A stretch of DNA of 64,000 nt from Cannabis sativa (taxonomy: Eukaryota > Streptophyta > Magnoliopsida > Rosales > Cannabaceae), in NCBI RefSeq assembly GCF_029168945.1, contig NC_083603.1, positions 19,468,001 through 19,532,000 of the forward strand, given 5' to 3'. Position 1 is the stretch's first letter. The number at the start of each line of letters is the position of its first letter. Shown piece by piece: positions 1-10,362 of this stretch. The notes under the pieces were generated by a model that worked only from the letters and a program-made list of their open reading frames with translations, had not been told where the DNA came from and made no database searches. The position numbers were made by a program, and so were the translations under genes.

Positions 1-1
1 A

Positions 2-82
2 GTTGCAGCAATTTTTTGTTTGATGAAAGCAAGACAGCGGAGGAAAGGGTCTTGTACTACTTCTGATGCTGACTGTGGGTAA
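2..82 (+). CDS. 3' end of an unidentified coding sequence
   Basis: Frame 2 is open from the window edge to a TAA at 80-82 and gives 26 residues. They start with a hydrophobic run (VAAIFCLMKA) followed by a basic cluster (RQRRKG) and a short polar tail ending in DADCG. A hydrophobic stretch followed by basic residues would suit the last membrane helix and cytosolic tail of a membrane protein, but so short a piece cannot be assigned to a family. It could also be chance, because short open frames at a window edge are common. AT-rich sequence that looks like 3' untranslated or intergenic DNA follows. Confidence 0.3.
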   Translation, partial: VAAIFCLMKARQRRKGSCTTSDADCG

Positions 83-2867
83 AATCAATCAAAAAGATTT
101 GGAGAAGAGTGGCAAAGGAAGAGGGGTATGGTTAAAAGATACTACTAGACTTGGACTTGGGTTTCTTTTTGGGTGGGGGAGGTGGTAGGGGTAGTAGGCT
201 TGGACATCATATACATAATTCTGATGAGTAAACGCTTTTGTTATTTTAAATTTTTTGTTTGGACTGTACATGGTAAAATGTTTCCTCTCTGTTGCATTTC
301 TTTTTGGGAAATGATGTTGTTTTGAGTACAGTTAACTGCCCCCTTACTCACTCAGACATAAATTTCATGATAGTCAGAATATATCTCATCATCTTTTTCT
401 ATTTTAGATCATTTTACATTTTATAAGAACTATGGCTTGGAATTTAAAACCAAGTATATGCACAATTATCAATGTGTTATTTTTTTCTCCAATTAGTAAT
501 ATTTTCTTCTATTACTATTACAACCTTCTTTTTTTTTTTTGTTTATTTCAAAAGGGATCTATTCAATCCTCAAGCCTTAATGTGAATGCCTTAGATTTTT
601 CTAATATGCTTGTTAGTAGATTAGTTTTTTTAATCCTTATCTTAACCTTATTAAACAAGTTGCATATTTCATATTGTATATGATCTAAAAAGTCTCATAA
701 AGAATCAAATTTGGAGTAGAAGAAAACAAAACATGGCAATTGAATACATTAAAGCCTGATAATGACATGTATTTGAAAAACTATGAACAAAGAAATCTTC
801 AATAAAAATTAGGCTGCATGTTATCGTTAAGTAATATTTTTTTATTGTTTGGTTCATGAGTATAGTAACATGTGAGCCAAGTCTCAATAATTGACAAAAT
901 TTTGATTAAGACTTGTGCGGTATGGAGGGAGGAGGGACAGAGTACTTGATTATAAGAAAAGGAGTAAATTTATAAACAAATCCCAACTTGGGAAATTGAT
1001 ATTATAAAAAGCAAGATTGAAGGCATTTATAATGAGTGTGATGGAGAATCCTCATAGGGAAGCAGTCCATACCATAGGGCTCCAAAATTACATGATCTAA
1101 GGATAATGATGCCTTGAGTGTGTCATTAATTTAAGCAAAAAAAAAAAAAAAAACAAGAAGAGATAAAAAGTAATTTCCTTTATTTATTTATTTATTTTAA
1201 TGAGGAAAAGCATTAACATTAAACAATGTTTAAAAATAAATGCATTGACCTCTTCACCATTTTTGTTTTCTTCTCCAAGTAGAGAAGACTATTTGAGCTT
1301 TGCCAGCTAAAGGCATTTTATAGTTCATATTAAAAATAAAGTACAATTGTCTTTTAAAGTTATTATCAACTAAGAGGAAAGTTTTTCTAGAATGTCTTTT
1401 CTAGTGCAATGATAAAAATGTCAAAAAGGTAGTTCCTACTGGCCCTTGAAATTTCCAAGAACATCTCTTTTGGCTCATAATTTCTACACAAAGTAAAATT
1501 GATTAATTAATTAGTATGTAAACAGAGATGAACTGTTCATGATAAAATCAAATTTGGGGTGTTTGCTTAAATGGGACATCATAGTTTCAGACTTTTATTA
1601 TCTCTTTAGACAATTTGGTTTTGATCAAGTCTCTAACTTTAATTAATATTCATTCATCTACTGTGGTTTTCTTGTGGGGCCATTAACCAAGAAATTAACA
1701 GTGCTTTAATTTACTTTTCCCAATAATATAAATAAATGATACTATCAAGTTCTTACTGGGGTAGCTCTATTCTCTGAACCCTTCATCATCACCATGGAAA
1801 GAAATGGTTACTGTCACTCACAACAAGCTAAGAACACTTAAGACCAAAAATGGAAATTGCACAAAAACTAAAAAGCAAATTTAATTTTGTTTTGTTTTAC
1901 TGTTCAAGTGTGGTTTAGCTGGACAGACCTTTTATGTAATAGGAAGGTTCTTTCTCTAGCTGGAAAGTCTAGCCTAATAGTCTTGAAAGAATTTTTCAAA
2001 AAAAAAGTAGTCTTTTGTATAATTTGGCTAGGTTACATGTCTCAAATTCAAACTCCTCATATTTAAATCTATGGCTGGTTTCCTGGTTTGGGGTAGAGTT
2101 AGATATGAATCTCTATCAGAGTGTGTGGAGCATTAATTAAAGTAAGATCTTTCTTTTTATTGTATCATTAATAATCTAATATAATATTATGTGTTCGAAT
2201 TCTTAAAAAGGCATATACTATTAGATATAAAAGGCTGGCTTACATCAAATCCCACTTCCCCTGTTTTATTACATTATTTTCAGAACAAAACATATTATAT
2301 ATGCATCGACATCGGCCTGCCTTTTTTCCAACAACTTAAAAGAAATCTCACTCGTAAAAGAAAACGAGAAACTAAAATTACAATTAGAATTAGAATATGA
2401 AGATTTTCCCTTAAGATGGCTGATTTATCAGCTTCAAAAACCTTGACATTTGAGTAAAGCTTGTAATAGTAATAAACACTTCCATTTGCACAGAACTTGC
2501 AGAGCTTCCTCTTTTACCTTTTACTTTTATTTTTTAGTTTTTGTCTCTTCCTGGATTTGTAGTAAATTAACAATTAAAAAAAATTACCACTAAGAGTAGT
2601 TGCTTTCTGATTTCACTCCCTTTAATCCAAGTAATACATCAAAATCAGTGAGTAAAGAACTTCAGTAGTTCCAAGCCATACAGGTGGCAAATGGAGTCTG
2701 CGATTTCAATTTTCTGAAATGGCTCAGTGATACATAAATACAACAATTGGGTTTTATTTTATACATGGGAGAATATGAATTAGAGTTTGTACAGAAGAAA
2801 GTGATAGTTATGTACAACATTCACAAATAATGGTTAGCCATAATATGATACATATAATATAATTCAT
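83..2867. other. Intergenic DNA, no gene seen
   Basis: AT-rich DNA with homopolymer runs (for example poly-A near 1137-1153) and no convincing coding frame. Short open frames at 432-683 and 2191-2400 are low-complexity and have no motif. The last 100 or so bases hold the probable 3' untranslated region of the minus-strand gene that ends at 2868. Confidence 0.6.
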
Positions 2868-5378
2868 TTACAAGAAATCCCATTGCCAATAAACCTTGTC
2901 TACAATCCCTCCTCCACTCTGAACCGCAAGGTGAAGTGTTTCAGAAGCAGGAGGAACCCCCCAAAGCAATGGCACTGCAACAGTCATTGTTAGCTTCTCA
3001 TGCAAACCGCCCTTGATAGCTTTCTCTGCAGAAACAACCTGAAAATTTGAAAAGGGAAAGATTTTAAGATCTTAACCTGATGATACAAAGATGTGTGTTG
3101 TTTTTGTTAATTGTGTGTACATAAAGTTAGGTGGATTTCAGCTTTAACTATTTAAGCTCTTCTTTTTAGAATGTTTATTAAAGGAAATTAGATTAATCTT
3201 TCCAGATCTGAAATGCCAAAACCATGTTTGTATAGGCCATCAAAGGCTGTTTTCATTCACCTGTACATATTGAACCTGAAACAAAGTGAGAAAGGTATTT
3301 TCTATGGCTACAACAATAACCCTATGTTAGAAGTTGGATTTTGGTAGGAGAAGAAAAAGGTAAGGAATGTAGAGGAAAAACATAGAAAATAATAATAAAA
3401 AAATTCTAATGTTTAGGATGGAAAGAAAAATTGTATTAAAAAAAATTGATTCAACAAACTTTTCCATACTAAACATGGAAAATTGATTTTTTTTTTTATT
3501 CCCCACATTTTTTTTTTCCTAAATTTTTCTTTCCACGCCAAAATCCAACTTCCAAACATAGCCCAAAAGTATAGAACGAATAAGAGAAATTGTTTCGTGA
3601 CTGCATGAAATTTACAACCCCAAAATAATGTCATTTGAAGGTTGGGAAATTCGACAAATTGAAAGTAAATTTTAGTAGAAGGTTTGTTCTCTAATCCTTG
3701 CATTGTGGAATAAGATGTTGATGTTAAGCGTGGTTGAGAAAGAATACTTTCCTAAAAAAACCATCTCCACCATTCTTTACTTTTAAAAAAAAGTATATTT
3801 GGAATATGAACTAAACATACCTCCCCACCATGCTCCAAAACAGTGTCTTCCACAACATCACTCAGCATCTCTATGGAACGGCAAAATCCAAAGATGCAGA
3901 GTCTTCTACCCGAATCAAGTCCCTAAATTGAATATTTAACTATTTGAGCAATCATCGTACATAATATCATAAACAGAATGCTTAACATATTAAAAAGTTG
4001 AATAATGTAATAGGATGAAGGTTGCTGACGTTTGTTGCGGCAATATCAAAGAGTGCGCCTAAACAAAGTTCTTGTTTTGGATCCATGTAATCACTCTCTT
4101 GGAAGCGTTGAAGTCTTTGTGCAGTCTTTGATCTTTTCTGTCAAAAGTACACTTGGAATTAATATAAGATGTCAATAAACAAAACAGTAATAACCACCAA
4201 CACGAAGAAGAAGTAAAAGAATTAGGCATAATGGATCAAATCTCCCATGCCATTATGTCCTCTAATCTAGTCCAAAGAACTATTGTTCGTATAAATACCA
4301 AAAACATTTGAATACGCAAAGCAAGATGCTACTACAAATGCCAGACAAGAAAACTCCCATCCAAAAGTAAAAACAAAGAATCCAAAATTAAAGGTTCTAA
4401 GAAAGATAAACATGGCATACATCTGAAGGAACGCGTCTAGGGACCATGGAGCCTCCAATCTGAATGAGCCCATCAGTAGTGAAAAATGTGACTTTCCCAC
4501 CAGGAAACCATTGAATTTCTGGGAAATCATCCAAATTTATGTCATCAATTTGTTCAACACAAAATTTTCAAAAATAACACAAGGGAAAGTGTCCTCATTC
4601 ATATATCAATCAACAAAAAAATCATACATAGTACAAAGTTTTGGTTCAAATTCATGCCATAGAATCACAAATGCTTCAAAATTGCTCTTACTTTTTACTA
4701 AACAAAAAACAAACAAATAGATAAATTTGAACTTCTTATGCATAATAAAAAACAATTCAAGACGGCATTTTCAATTGAAAGATATTTAACAGAAGATGAT
4801 GATACCCTTCAATGCAATTGACCTTAAATTTAATTGGACACAAAGTCATGAGTTTGTTTATGTATGACAAATCAAGAGCTTCTCAGTTGTCATATATAAA
4901 CGTCCAATAAGCAATAATGAATTTAGTTAATATTAAAATATAAATATTTATTTGATACAATACCGTTACAATAATCTCCTCTCCAATTACGGTATAACTA
5001 CCCAATTTCGATCAAACTACAAACACTTCTTTGATACCAATTTGTGATCCAAACAATAATTACGCAGATCGATTAAGAACATGCTGTTATTAAAATAAAA
5101 ATGTAAGAACTTGCTGAAAGGGAAGAAAAAAAAAACCATGTAAAAGAGGAGTTACCGGAGTCGCCATCGGACCAAGGGAACAAGCCGGAAGACTCATCGG
5201 AGAAAAAGTTTGCGGAATTGGAGGAGGAAGCTTTAGCAGAGGATCGGAGAAATCGAGAGGTTGGCCGGCGAGGAAACGAGGAACGGGGAGGAGAAGAGGA
5301 GAAGAAAGACGGAGAAAACTCTTTCGAGAAGAGAGAGATCGGTTTTTGAACCCAAGACACTACCGAAGCTTCCGCCAT
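2868..5378 (-). CDS. Chloroplast-targeted conserved plant protein, five exons, complete
   Basis: Five exons read cleanly on the minus strand: 5378-5156, 4518-4421, 4137-4030, 3922-3821 and 3038-2868. All four introns have GT-AG borders, and the phases fit without a stop, giving 233 residues. The first 60 or so residues are rich in Ser, Arg and Phe with few acidic residues, as in a chloroplast transit peptide. An acidic stretch (SDESSGLFPWSDGD) follows. The mature part has no membrane helix and contains EIQWFPGGKVTFFTTDG, GALFDIAATNGLDSGRRL, a Val/Glu-rich stretch ending EHGGE, and a C-terminus ending VYWQWDFL. I do not firmly recognise the family. It may be a photosystem I assembly factor of the PSA3 type, but that is from memory and unverified. 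The start is the first ATG after a GA-repeat leader. It is the only apparently intact host gene here. Confidence 0.85.
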
Positions 5379-5393
5379 TGAAGAAGATTACGA

Positions 5394-5412
5394 AGAGAGA
5401 GAGAGAGAGAGA
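5394..5412. repeat. GA/TC microsatellite in the 5' leader
   Basis: About nine GA repeats lie 16 bases upstream of the start codon of the minus-strand gene, so they read as TC repeats in its leader. Pyrimidine-rich repeats are common in plant 5' untranslated regions and core promoters. Confidence 0.75.
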
Positions 5413-5594
5413 ACGAACGGAGCCGGAGTGAAAGGGAATCGAAAATTAGAAGAGTCAGAAGCCATATGTGGAGGAGGATGACCACGTGGATTTTTGCAAA
5501 TTTATTTTTATTTATGGAACTATATTTGTAATCTGATCCAACGGTCGGATTGAGAATTCGTTTTTTTCTTTTTTCTTTTTAATTCAAAAAATTT

Positions 5595-6130
5595 AGAGAA
5601 ATTTACATGGTATACTAATTTTTTACAAAAATACTGCTATACGGTATTTTTTTACTTTTTTACTGTATTTTTTTATAAGTTCATACTGCTGTATACTGTG
5701 TTAAGTTTTCACTGTTGTTCTACTGGTATTTTTTAGTTGTTCTACTATTATTTTGAGTTGTTTTGTTTTGTATTCTACTGGGCTCGTTTGGAACGCCGTA
5801 TTAAGTCGTATTGTATTGTATTGTATTATATTGAATTGGATTATATATCATATTTTTATATAATACTATGTTAAACTTTAATTTATACTAAAATATTATA
5901 TATTTAGGTGTCCATAAAAGTTAATATCACATATAGTTTTACATAAAAATATTGCATAAAATAAAATTTAATATAATACAATACAATACAATACGACCTA
6001 ATACAGCGTTCCAAACGAGCCCCTAGTGTTTTATAAAAACACAGTATTTTTAAAAAGATTTTTGTGTGACAGTATTATTGTAAAAGTTAACCCAAATTTC
6101 AGTATTTTTGTAAGTTTTCCAAATTTTATG
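5595..6130. mobile_element. Outer MITE-like inverted-repeat element, interrupted by a second MITE
   Basis: TTACAAAAATACTG at 5623-5636 has its exact reverse complement at 6100-6113, with looser similarity outside that core. The sequence between is full of related CAGTATTTTT-type words. It has no coding capacity. The outer ends are approximate and I could not define a target-site duplication. The element lies upstream of the 2868-5378 gene. Confidence 0.5.
5780..6022. mobile_element. MITE with long terminal inverted repeats
   Basis: The left end starts GGGCTCGTTTGGAACGC and the right end finishes with its near-perfect reverse complement (GCGTTCCAAACGAGCCC). The inverted similarity continues for about 45 bases through TATTGTATTGTATT repeats. 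The 243-base element has no ORF. Flanks are CTACT (5775-5779) and CTAGT (6023-6027), four of five bases alike, which may be a decayed target duplication; a 3-base CTA duplication is the alternative. The superfamily is not settled. Confidence 0.8.
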
Positions 6131-6438
6131 AAAATGTATATGGGTGTGAATAAATCAATCCAATTTACTGACAATCGACAATTAAATATTAGATATCCAA
6201 TTATTATTGAATTAGATTAGATGTTATTTTTTAATATCTAATTGGATGGGATCGAATCTTAGATGGGGTGTCCAAAAATCTAATACATCGTACATTCAAT
6301 TGAACTAATTAATATTTTTTATTTAGTTTGAATGAGTAATTAGATTTTATGTTATTATATGTAAAAAAAAAAATATGCATATATAAAAATTAATATTAAA
6401 GTTTTGTTTTTTTTTATTGGATGGATCTAATTCAATCC
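6131..6438. other. AT-rich intergenic DNA, nothing recognised
   Basis: No coding frame or repeat structure that I can support. It ends at the TG that opens the copia LTR. Confidence 0.5.
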
Positions 6439-6738
6439 TGTTAAGACAGTTAAAGTTAGTTAGCTTAAGTCAGTTAAGTTAGTTAGCATTAGTTGTCCTT
6501 AAGTGGTTGTTGTTCAAGTTGTTACTTTCTTTTATGAGCTTGAGTGAGCTGTCAATTTGTTTGTGTAACTAACTCGCTCTCTCTCTCTCTTGATTGCCCT
6601 GTATATAATCAAGCTTCTTGAGCTTAGTCCTGTAATGAATCAATTCTTTCTGAATCTCTCTTTCTCAGTTTCTTCTCTCTTTTTCTCTACTCTTTTCTTA
6701 TTTCATTTTCTTTATCATGTTAAGAAGAAACTTCAACA
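6439..6738 (+). mobile_element. 5' LTR of the outermost copia element
   Basis: A 300-base unit begins TGTTAAGACAG and ends CTTCAACA, immediately followed by a primer binding site. A (CT)n run lies near 6575-6590. The partner 3' LTR is not in the window, so this is half of the evidence normally wanted. Confidence 0.75.
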
Positions 6739-6985
6739 TGGTATCAGAACTCTTTCCGCCATTAATAGAAAATGTTGCTGCAAGCAATCAAGGTAATCAT
6801 CACACTGCAGCTGGTCCTGGTTCTGTCAACAACAGAGGCAAGGAATCAAGTGAATCATCCATTGTCTTCTTCAACCACAACCTTTCTGTTAAGCTAAATG
6901 ATCACAACTTCTTGCTTTGGAAACAGCAAGTTATGGTTGTGATCAGAGTTAACAGACTTCTTCCTTTCATTCAAGGTGTTGCTCC
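6738..6985 (+). pseudogene. Copia gag, N-terminal part, cut by an insertion
   Basis: The frame from the ATG overlapping the primer site contains SVKLNDHNFLLWKQQV and RLLPFIQGVAP, typical of the N-terminal gag domain of plant Ty1/copia elements (UBN2-like). The frame is interrupted at GVAP by an LTR that starts at 6986. It resumes in register at 54318 (PPKLLSDVDQASNTLN) after about 47 kb of nested elements. It is inactive: the rest of gag and all of pol are missing from the window. Confidence 0.85.
6739..6750 (+). other. Primer binding site, initiator-Met type
   Basis: TGGTATCAGAAC directly abuts the LTR. It matches the plant initiator-tRNA-Met site TGGTATCAGAGC except for one base and is the usual primer of Ty1/copia elements. 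Confidence 0.85.
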
Positions 6986-7158
6986 TGTTGGGTTTTGTGC
7001 CCTAAATAAAATACATATCAATATAATCAGACTTACTAATTAATAAAGATTAGAAATTGTATTTTATGTTGCATGGTTCACATGATTTATTTCATGATTA
7101 TATTTAATGTATAAATTCTATTAAGTCCAGAACATATGTATTTATTCATGATTATAGT
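6986..7158 (+). mobile_element. Solo LTR of copia family R, left part
   Basis: It starts TGTTGGGTTTTGTGCCC, the conserved family R LTR start that recurs at 17911, 38444 and 50266. It breaks at 7158, where the gypsy LTR begins. The rest of the same LTR is at 52615-54312, giving 1871 bases in total against 1863-1867 for the LTRs of element A. The outer flanks GCTCC (6981-6985) and GGTCC (54313-54317) are a target duplication with one mismatch. Confidence 0.85.
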
Positions 7159-7833
7159 TGTTATCCCAATTTTTACACTTTGACGTGGCATCACATAATG
7201 TTGACACGTGGAATCAACTTGGAGTATCTGCTCGGAGGGTACAGTCCGAACAGGATGCCTCGCTGGCATGCCCAGAGCAAAGCAATCAGCAATCCGCGCA
7301 GGGCAACCAACACTTAGCGAATTCAGCTTTCGCATTATGAGTCATCAACGAAATCCCTATAACTTGAGGATCAGATTACAGGGATATGGCATACCCACGA
7401 TCCCCACGATCAGTGTATTCTGCATTTATCCCACGATCTTTGTATTCCGCATTTATCCCACGATCTTTTCTGTTTATATCCATGGGAACGAGAAGGGAAA
7501 CACTTCCTCTCCAAGTTCACAGTCCTATAAATAGTGATGCATGTTCACTTGGCAAAAGGTCGCAAACAGTTTAGTCGAGACTTTACCCTAAAGATATTAG
7601 CTAAGAATTCATATTCAGAGATACTGTTGTAAGAGCTATAAGAAAATGAACCTTTCTCCTTGTTCTTAAGTCAATACAAATAACAAGGATTACGCTATTA
7701 CCGAACTACTTAAGGTTGAACCTCTATAAAATTCTTGTGTCTTTATATTTGCTTTACTATATATTGATTGCTATAAATCACTTTTCGCTTACTAAACAAG
7801 ACTCATTGTCATTGGCTAAAAGCGAGGTCAATA
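7159..7833 (+). mobile_element. 5' LTR of the gypsy element
   Basis: It begins TGTTATCCCAATTTTT and ends GAGGTCAATA, where the 3' LTR has GAGGTCAACA, so the terminal CA has decayed. A TATA box (CTATAAATAG) is at 7525-7534, and 27-base tandem repeats in U3 start at 7403. It resembles the 3' LTR at 51936-52609 along its whole length. Confidence 0.88.
7403..7477. repeat. 27-base tandem repeats in gypsy LTR U3
   Basis: Units at 7403-7429 and 7430-7456, each beginning CCCACGATC, are followed by a partial third unit. The same arrangement is at 52179-52232 in the 3' LTR. They lie about 50 bases upstream of the TATA box, where enhancer-like repeats are often found in LTRs. Confidence 0.75.
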
Positions 7834-7836
7834 TTT

Positions 7837-7854
7837 TGGTGCTTTCATTGAGAG
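7837..7854 (+). other. Gypsy primer binding site
   Basis: TGGTGCTTTCATTGAGAG starts three bases after the 5' LTR, at the position of a primer binding site. I cannot assign the primer tRNA with confidence. Confidence 0.65.
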
Positions 7855-7899
7855 AAGAAGCAAGAATCGCTCTTCAGTCAAAATCTAACCACAAATACG

Positions 7900-9739
7900 A
7901 TGGTGGTGCAGACTCGTAGAGGTAAGGTTGATCCAGGCAATTCACAGACGGTGGATCCTGCATTGCAGAACCTAGGAAGCACAAGGGTTCCGCCAGCTGT
8001 TAATCCTGGACAGCCGGCAAACGTGGGTCACGGTGTAACGGCTGCTATAGATGAAATCGCGCCTGGTGTGCAAGAGACTGGGAATAACAGTTCCGCACCC
8101 AACCAGGGCATTCATAACACAGTCGTTCCACCTGGTACCAACACTCAAACAACCATTGGAGATGCTACTGAGTTACAAAATCTACGTGACGTTCTTAGAC
8201 TCATGCAGGGTCATAACAATACCCTACATCATGATCAGGAAGATCTCCGCGCTGCGGTAAATCTCGCGTTCAAAGAACAAAGGCGCATGTTTACCGAGTG
8301 GAGGGACAGAGAGATGGAAGTGCTAAGGGCTCATCATACAGAGATTGAAAATCGTAGTCGGCAAGCTACCCTACTGATACGAAAAGCCTACCAAACTGTA
8401 GGTCAGCAACCTCCAAATGTCATCCCCCTGGGAGAGACGGACGAAGATCCAACGATAAATACTTCCCAGACTGCAAATGGTCAGCCGCCCAATCCCCGGT
8501 CACGAGTTCCACTTGTGGGCCAAGCAGTAGGCGGACAGACCCTGTCTAGTAATTCATCAGGAGAGATCATACCTGATGGTTCCTACCAGATTAACGGTGT
8601 CATTCCACCTGTCAACCAAGAAAATCAATCGCTAAGGCAGCCAGGCGCTTCTGTATTCGAAAGGTTGGGGACAACTCATGACCTAAGGAATGATCTGAAT
8701 AGAATGAGAGGAGTAGACGATCAGAATGTCACGAAGATCGTGCAGCCTGGAGCCCGTGCTCAAATTCTCGCTCAGAAAGATGCTGACGTGATTCAAATTG
8801 ACCAGAATGTCGAGGAGGTTAGCCCAGCTGTACAGGCACAGCTAGAAAAACTGAAAAATATGTTCTAAGGCATGGCTGGACAAAGAAACAATGATCTCGA
8901 CCTGGACCGAGCACGCGGAACTCCTTTTTCTCCTGAGATCAATCTTCTGGCATTGCCTCACAAGTTTAAAATGCCAACAGGGAAGATGTATACGGGGAGA
9001 GAAGATCCCCTTTCCCATCTCAAGTATTTCAAAATGCAAATGGATTTGCAAAGAGTACGAGGAGATGTGTGTTGCAGAATCTTTCCTGCTACCCTATCAG
9101 AGGCCGCCCAGCAACGGTATTTCAAGTTGGCCCCTGGAAAGTTCAGTTCATGGAAAGCCTTCTCTTCAGAATTCCATGCATAGTTCTCCTCCTCTCGCCA
9201 ACTTTCGTTCCATCTGGGAGACCTGGTTGAAGTCATGCAAAGACTAGGCGAACCTCTCTGCGCATACATCAGCATATTCATGACAGAGGCGACCAAAGTT
9301 TAACGGGTAACTAAAGATGGAAAGTTATCCGCGATACTAGGGGGCATTGAAGTCCTTGGCGAACTTTGGAAGGATATAAGGAAGAATGGGCCAGTAGACT
9401 CAATGAGTGATTTTCTTGACCGTGCCGAAGGTTTCATCAAGCTCGAAGAAGCCATTCAACGAGCGGAAGGTGAGCAAAAGCCTGGTAAGTCAAAGGCTCA
9501 TTCTACTGGAACATCCGCCCAACTTCCCCATTACCCAAATAATTCAAGCTCAAGTGGTAAGCGTTCCAACAACAACCACAGGCAAGGGAATGGGAAGAAA
9601 GGAAAATTCGCCGGAAAATTCGAACAAGCTCCCCGAGAAAATCAAGCAAAGTACACTGCATTCACTATCTTGACTGAAGACGAAGAAAGTATTTACATGG
9701 CAACTCAGTCGCTGGCCCCATATAAGAAGCCAAGCCCAT
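7900..9739 (+). pseudogene. Gypsy gag (Tat type), disabled
   Basis: The first 322-residue frame (7900-8868) starts MVVQTRRGK and is Gln/Asn/Pro-rich, with a charged helical stretch (about residues 110-165). After a TAA the frame goes on with the gag core (LALPHKFKMPTGKMYTGRED, FPATLSEAAQQRYFKL), through further stops near 9181 and 9301, to a Lys-rich tail. A frameshift near 9739 separates it from the zinc knuckle. The part between the stops reads as one retrotransposon gag domain, so the stops are damage and not real gene ends. Just upstream are the primer site and a short leader. Confidence 0.85.
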
Positions 9740-10362
9740 GAAGAAAGATGTCAGCAAGAGGGACATGACAAAGTTTTGTCGATTCCATGGAAACTACGGC
9801 CACGACACTAATGAATGCAACAACCTGAAGCGGGAAATTGATTTACTGATAATGAAAAACAACCCACACTTGCAGAAGTATGTCAAGACCGATCAGGGTC
9901 AGAGGAATGACAATAACCAAGAGTTACTACCTCCACCGGTAGATGGGCATCTGTAAGTCATCATTGGAGGCCTGCATATTGCTGGAGATTCAGGCAAAGC
10001 TCGGGAGAGGTATGCCCAAACAGCGCAGCATGAACAAGAAGAAGTTATCCTGGCCGTGGAAGAAAGGAAGCCCAAAGTTTCACGAGCAGGAGAGCCTACC
10101 ATAACTTTTAACGATGAAGACGCTGTCAAAGTTAGATTTCCACACAACGACCCGCTGGTCGTGGAAGTCCAGATAGCCAATAAAATTGTCGCCAAAACCA
10201 GGGTAGATAATGGAGCCTCTTCCAATATCTCCTTCAAAACTACTTATGAGAAGATGGGACTCCAACTCAAGGATCTAACCCCATGTCTCCTGCCTGTCTA
10301 TGGTTTCTCCGGTCAAGGAGTTGCACCTCTAGGACAAATTCGCCTACCCCTCACTGTTGGAC
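9738..10362 (+). pseudogene. Gypsy zinc knuckle and aspartic protease, truncated
   Basis: A zinc-knuckle-like segment (CRFHGNYGHDTNEC) typical of Tat gag is followed, after a stop near 9956, by the protease region with VDNGASSNI, where the active Asp is followed by Asn-Gly. The frame runs up to LPLTVG and then enters foreign sequence at about 10363. The next gypsy sequence (12692) is already at the start of the reverse transcriptase. The end of the protease and the linker are therefore missing, as well as interrupted. Confidence 0.82.

Noticed and set aside
432..683. An 83-codon frame in the left intergenic region
   Set aside because: Phe/Tyr/Leu-rich from T-rich DNA, with no start context, motif or neighbour to support it.
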